From contig CAZTGM010000064.1 of the NCBI GenBank assembly GCA_964613235.1, positions 1 to 7,622 of the forward strand: DNA of 7,622 nucleotides. The letters are read 5' to 3'. The DNA is from J005 sp964613235. GTDB taxonomy: Bacteria > Pseudomonadota > Zetaproteobacteria > Mariprofundales > Mariprofundaceae. Positions 5,884 through 7,622 of the stretch are shown one piece after another. Under the pieces are notes generated by a model that saw only the letters and a list, made by a program, of their open reading frames with translations, was not told where the DNA came from and did no database searches. The position numbers and the translations under genes are program-made. Within the stretch, counting starts at the first letter, position 1, and each line of letters begins with the position of its first letter.

Positions 5884-7351
5884 CCTTAACCTCAGTTATG
5901 TTCGCATAACTGGGGTTTATTTTTAGCTCGTCGCCATTCAGTTCAGCGTAGCTGATGCAAGAACGGATTATCCCTTTTCTCTTTTCGATATCAGCCTCCT
6001 TAAAATCATTTCTGTACTTTTTCAGGAAATTGATGATGGCTGCGTCTGACATATCCAGGATGCCGGACGACTGTGGTCTTGCTTGCTCCAGTTGCTCCAA
6101 CAGTGCTGAACGCTCCTCTTCAAGTTGGTCCAGCTTGGCTAATAGAGGGCGCTGGTGTTTGACCTGTTGTAAAAGATTGATGATTTCCTCAACCTGTTTA
6201 TCGACTTGTGAAATCGCTTTTTTGAGACGCTTGGATGCACTATCACTAGATTTGTGATTGCGCCCTATTTCAGATTGAATCGTTTCTCTTAGGTCGCGGA
6301 TAGCCTCGGGAGACATGATTTTATCGAACAATATTTCGATTACGGCTTGCTCAACCGTTTCCTGTTTAATCCCGCGATTACCGCAGCGAGCATGGCAGCG
6401 ATAATAGCCACCTGCTCCATCCATATTAGCACCACAGCGGCAGCGGATGATGCCCGACAGAAGGTAAGGTGTGATGCGTTTGCGCTTTCTGGATGCGCGT
6501 TCTTTCTCCCGCCGGGCCATCAGTGTTTCAGCTTCTTCATCAGTAATCATGGCTTGATGCGTATTGCGTTGAATGATCCATTCCTTACGGTCGCGATAGC
6601 GAGAGCCGCCCACATATCGACCGTCGATGCTTTCATTATGGCGGTTCCAGACCGTGTGGCCAGCGTATGTTAAGGCTGATTCCTCGACATAGATCATCGT
6701 AGTTGCAGCAGACTTGATGCCGAGATCTTGAATCAGGTGTTTACGTGCGACATTGTTGAGCCGCCCCCTGAGATAGGCTTGAATCTTATCAAATGTTTTG
6801 GGATCGGGAACAAGGCGACTCTTGGTGATCGGTTCGCCATCGCGGGTTCCTACGAGAGTCTTTTCCAGTTTATAGCCGATCGGAGCCCTGCCACCAGCAC
6901 GCCAGCCCTGTTGCACATTTTCACGCATGCCACGTAGGCCATCCATTTTCGATTTCTGCGAATGAAATTCGTCGAAAATTTCCATCAAGGATTCAAGTAC
7001 TGAGTCCATCAAGGGATCGGTTTTTGGAAGCTTGAGGAAATGCAGTTCAATACTGTGCTTCTTCAACAGGTGTTTGTAGAGCTGGGCATCGTATTGTCGA
7101 CGGGAAAAGCGGCTGGTGTCGTAGCAATAAATCCGTTGAAAGCGACACTGCTTGGATTTTACCTCGGCCATCATGTCCTGAAATGCAGGACGATTGGCAG
7201 TCTTCGCTGATTCAACCTTGTCGACGAATTCAGCAATGATGACATCGCCTTGCTCCTGCGCATAGCGATGCAGTTCGCGTCGTTGGGATTCGACACTGAC
7301 ATCATGCCTGTCCTTGCTCGATCGAAGGTAAATTACTGCCCTTTTTGCCAT
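5843..7351 (-). CDS. Large serine recombinase (site-specific integrase) ending inside tRNA-Glu
   Basis: Predicted 502-residue DNA integrase/excisionase of the serine recombinase family, normal length for the large group. The catalytic domain has YLRSS (Tyr8, Arg10, nucleophile Ser12), RPAF (Arg54) and YDTSRFSRR (Arg81, Arg84). The Recombinase domain follows, with RAGGRAPIGY at 151-160. A zinc ribbon has Cys304, Cys306, Cys319 and Cys323; the first pair is CxC rather than the usual CxxC. A charged coiled coil spans about 372-425. ATG 7351 has AGAGGA (7366-7361) 9 bases upstream and overlaps the preceding small frame by 19 bases. The last residues, VASPRGFEPLLPP, are antisense of tRNA-Glu and the TGA stop lies in its anticodon loop. 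By eye it is richer in A and T than the genes to the left. Gene and tRNA are transcribed convergently, so their transcripts would be antisense to each other. No inactivating change is seen. Confidence 0.93.
   Translation of the reverse strand: MAKRAVIYLRSSKDRHDVSVESQRRELHRYAQEQGDVIIAEFVDKVESAKTANRPAFQDMMAEVKSKQCRFQRIYCYDTSRFSRRQYDAQLYKHLLKKHSIELHFLKLPKTDPLMDSVLESLMEIFDEFHSQKSKMDGLRGMRENVQQGWRAGGRAPIGYKLEKTLVGTRDGEPITKSRLVPDPKTFDKIQAYLRGRLNNVARKHLIQDLGIKSAATTMIYVEESALTYAGHTVWNRHNESIDGRYVGGSRYRDRKEWIIQRNTHQAMITDEEAETLMARREKERASRKRKRITPYLLSGIIRCRCGANMDGAGGYYRCHARCGNRGIKQETVEQAVIEILFDKIMSPEAIRDLRETIQSEIGRNHKSSDSASKRLKKAISQVDKQVEEIINLLQQVKHQRPLLAKLDQLEEERSALLEQLEQARPQSSGILDMSDAAIINFLKKYRNDFKEADIEKRKGIIRSCISYAELNGDELKINPSYANITEVKVASPRGFEPLLPP
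5890..5924 (+). terminator. Intrinsic terminator of the tRNA operon, inside the recombinase gene
   Basis: An 11-base-pair stem, CCTCAGTTATG (5890-5900) with CATAACTGGGG (5905-5915) and one G-U pair, closes a TTCG tetraloop. TTTATTTTT follows at 5916-5924. It starts 6 bases after the CCA end of tRNA-Glu. On the minus strand the same bases encode recombinase residues around KINPSYANITEV (about 477-488). On that strand no T tract follows the hairpin, so it should act mainly on plus-strand transcripts. Confidence 0.88.
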
Positions 7352-7437
7352 GCGATAAATTCCTCTGCCAATTGGGAAAGCGTGATTTGGTCGATATTCG
7401 GTGGTTGTTCGATGATGACGTGCAGAGTTCTAGCCAT
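7333..7437 (-). CDS. Small 34-residue protein of unknown function, coupled to the recombinase
   Basis: I do not recognise this frame. It starts MARTLHVIIEQPPNIDQI and ends EFIAWQKGQ, with a short hydrophobic N-terminal strand and a likely amphipathic C-terminal helix. It is preceded by AAGGAAGG (7451-7444) 6 bases before the ATG, the strongest Shine-Dalgarno in this part of the window. Its last 19 bases overlap the start of the recombinase in another frame, and its start overlaps the stop of the 53-codon frame (ATGGCTAG). The frame stays open upstream to an ATG at 7584 (83 residues), but that version would overlap almost all of the 53-codon frame and has a proline/serine-rich start with no clear ribosome site. 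The alternative start cannot be excluded. Confidence 0.5.
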   Translation of the reverse strand: MARTLHVIIEQPPNIDQITLSQLAEEFIAWQKGQ

Positions 7438-7591
7438 GCGATACCTTCCTTTGCTGCTCCAGCTCAGGTTCCCAGGCTTCAAGAGGAATGCCTGCTGGTC
7501 TCCAGAAGCGCTGCTCGGAGGCTGGATGTATGGCGTGATTTCGCCATGCCGGTAATTCAGCAAATGCCTGGGGACCTCGATCAACCGTCAT
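7430..7591 (-). CDS. Small 53-residue protein of unknown function in the recombinase operon
   Basis: I do not recognise this frame. It begins MTVDRGPQAFAELPAWRN and ends WEPELEQQRKVSHG. It is hydrophilic, with four tryptophans and the phrases ELPAW, FWRPAGIPLE and AWEPELEQQ, which look more like a constrained protein than a random frame. Support is positional: its ATG overlaps the TGA of the upstream gene as ATGA, GGAAG (7603-7599) lies 7 bases before the ATG, and its TAG overlaps the next start by 8 bases. The competing same-strand frame from 7584 cannot be fully coding at the same time unless the genes are truly nested. Confidence 0.5.
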   Translation of the reverse strand: MTVDRGPQAFAELPAWRNHAIHPASEQRFWRPAGIPLEAWEPELEQQRKVSHG

Positions 7592-7622
7592 TTCGAGGCT
7601 TCCATTTTGTTGGTGGTGAGAT
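7588..7622 (-). CDS. C-terminal end of an unknown gene entering from the right edge
   Basis: Only the last ten complete codons before a TGA stop are present, reading LTTNKMEASK. The stop overlaps the next ATG in an ATGA arrangement, typical of translational coupling, which is the main reason to regard it as a real gene end. Too little is visible for any product call. Confidence 0.35.
   Translation of the reverse strand, partial: LTTNKMEASK

Noticed and set aside
7333..7584. A single 83-residue gene upstream of the recombinase
   Set aside because: It conflicts with a 53-codon frame that starts in an ATGA overlap with the preceding gene and has a good ribosome site. The internal ATG 7437 has a much stronger Shine-Dalgarno. 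Kept only as an alternative.
1..7622. CRISPR array, insertion sequence or transposon ends
   Set aside because: No regularly spaced direct repeats, no transposase motifs and no paired terminal inverted repeats were seen. The only mobility gene is the serine recombinase.

Overview
The window looks like the chromosome of a Gram-negative bacterium, most likely a proteobacterium, with an integrated mobile element beginning near position 5840. The guess rests on a large glutamate synthase chain of the DACGVGF type, a HisJ-type histidinol phosphatase, stable-RNA style tRNA promoters and CCA-encoding tRNA genes. A zetaproteobacterium or similar lineage would fit, but I cannot settle the genus from sequence alone.

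Left part (1-5577): every gene is on the minus strand, so transcription runs from right to left. In order of transcription these are a PHP-family histidinol-phosphatase, a short-chain dehydrogenase, a membrane-bound family 2 glycosyltransferase, and after a 140-base gap the 5' half of gltB, which runs off the left edge. The first three are tightly coupled (8-base overlap, then a 1-base gap) and look like one operon. The sequence names no shared pathway for them. gltB is core nitrogen assimilation and may have its own control in the 140-base gap, which holds an imperfect inverted repeat.

Centre (5578-5925): a divergent control region leads on the plus strand to tRNA-Lys(TTT) and tRNA-Glu(TTC), both intact and both encoding CCA. 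A strong intrinsic terminator follows tRNA-Glu.

Right part (5843-7622): a minus-strand large serine recombinase points towards tRNA-Glu, and its last 13 codons plus stop are the antisense of the 3' half of that tRNA. This is the usual layout at the end of an element integrated into a tRNA gene. The stop codon falls in the tRNA anticodon loop, and the tRNA-Glu terminator lies inside the recombinase coding sequence. Upstream of the recombinase is a compact chain of overlapping reading frames: the end of an unknown gene, a 53-codon frame and a 34-codon frame, each overlapping the next by 4 to 19 bases and each with a Shine-Dalgarno sequence. The rest of the element lies beyond the right edge.

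Most worth following up are the tRNA/recombinase/terminator overlap and the nested small-gene cluster leading into the recombinase.
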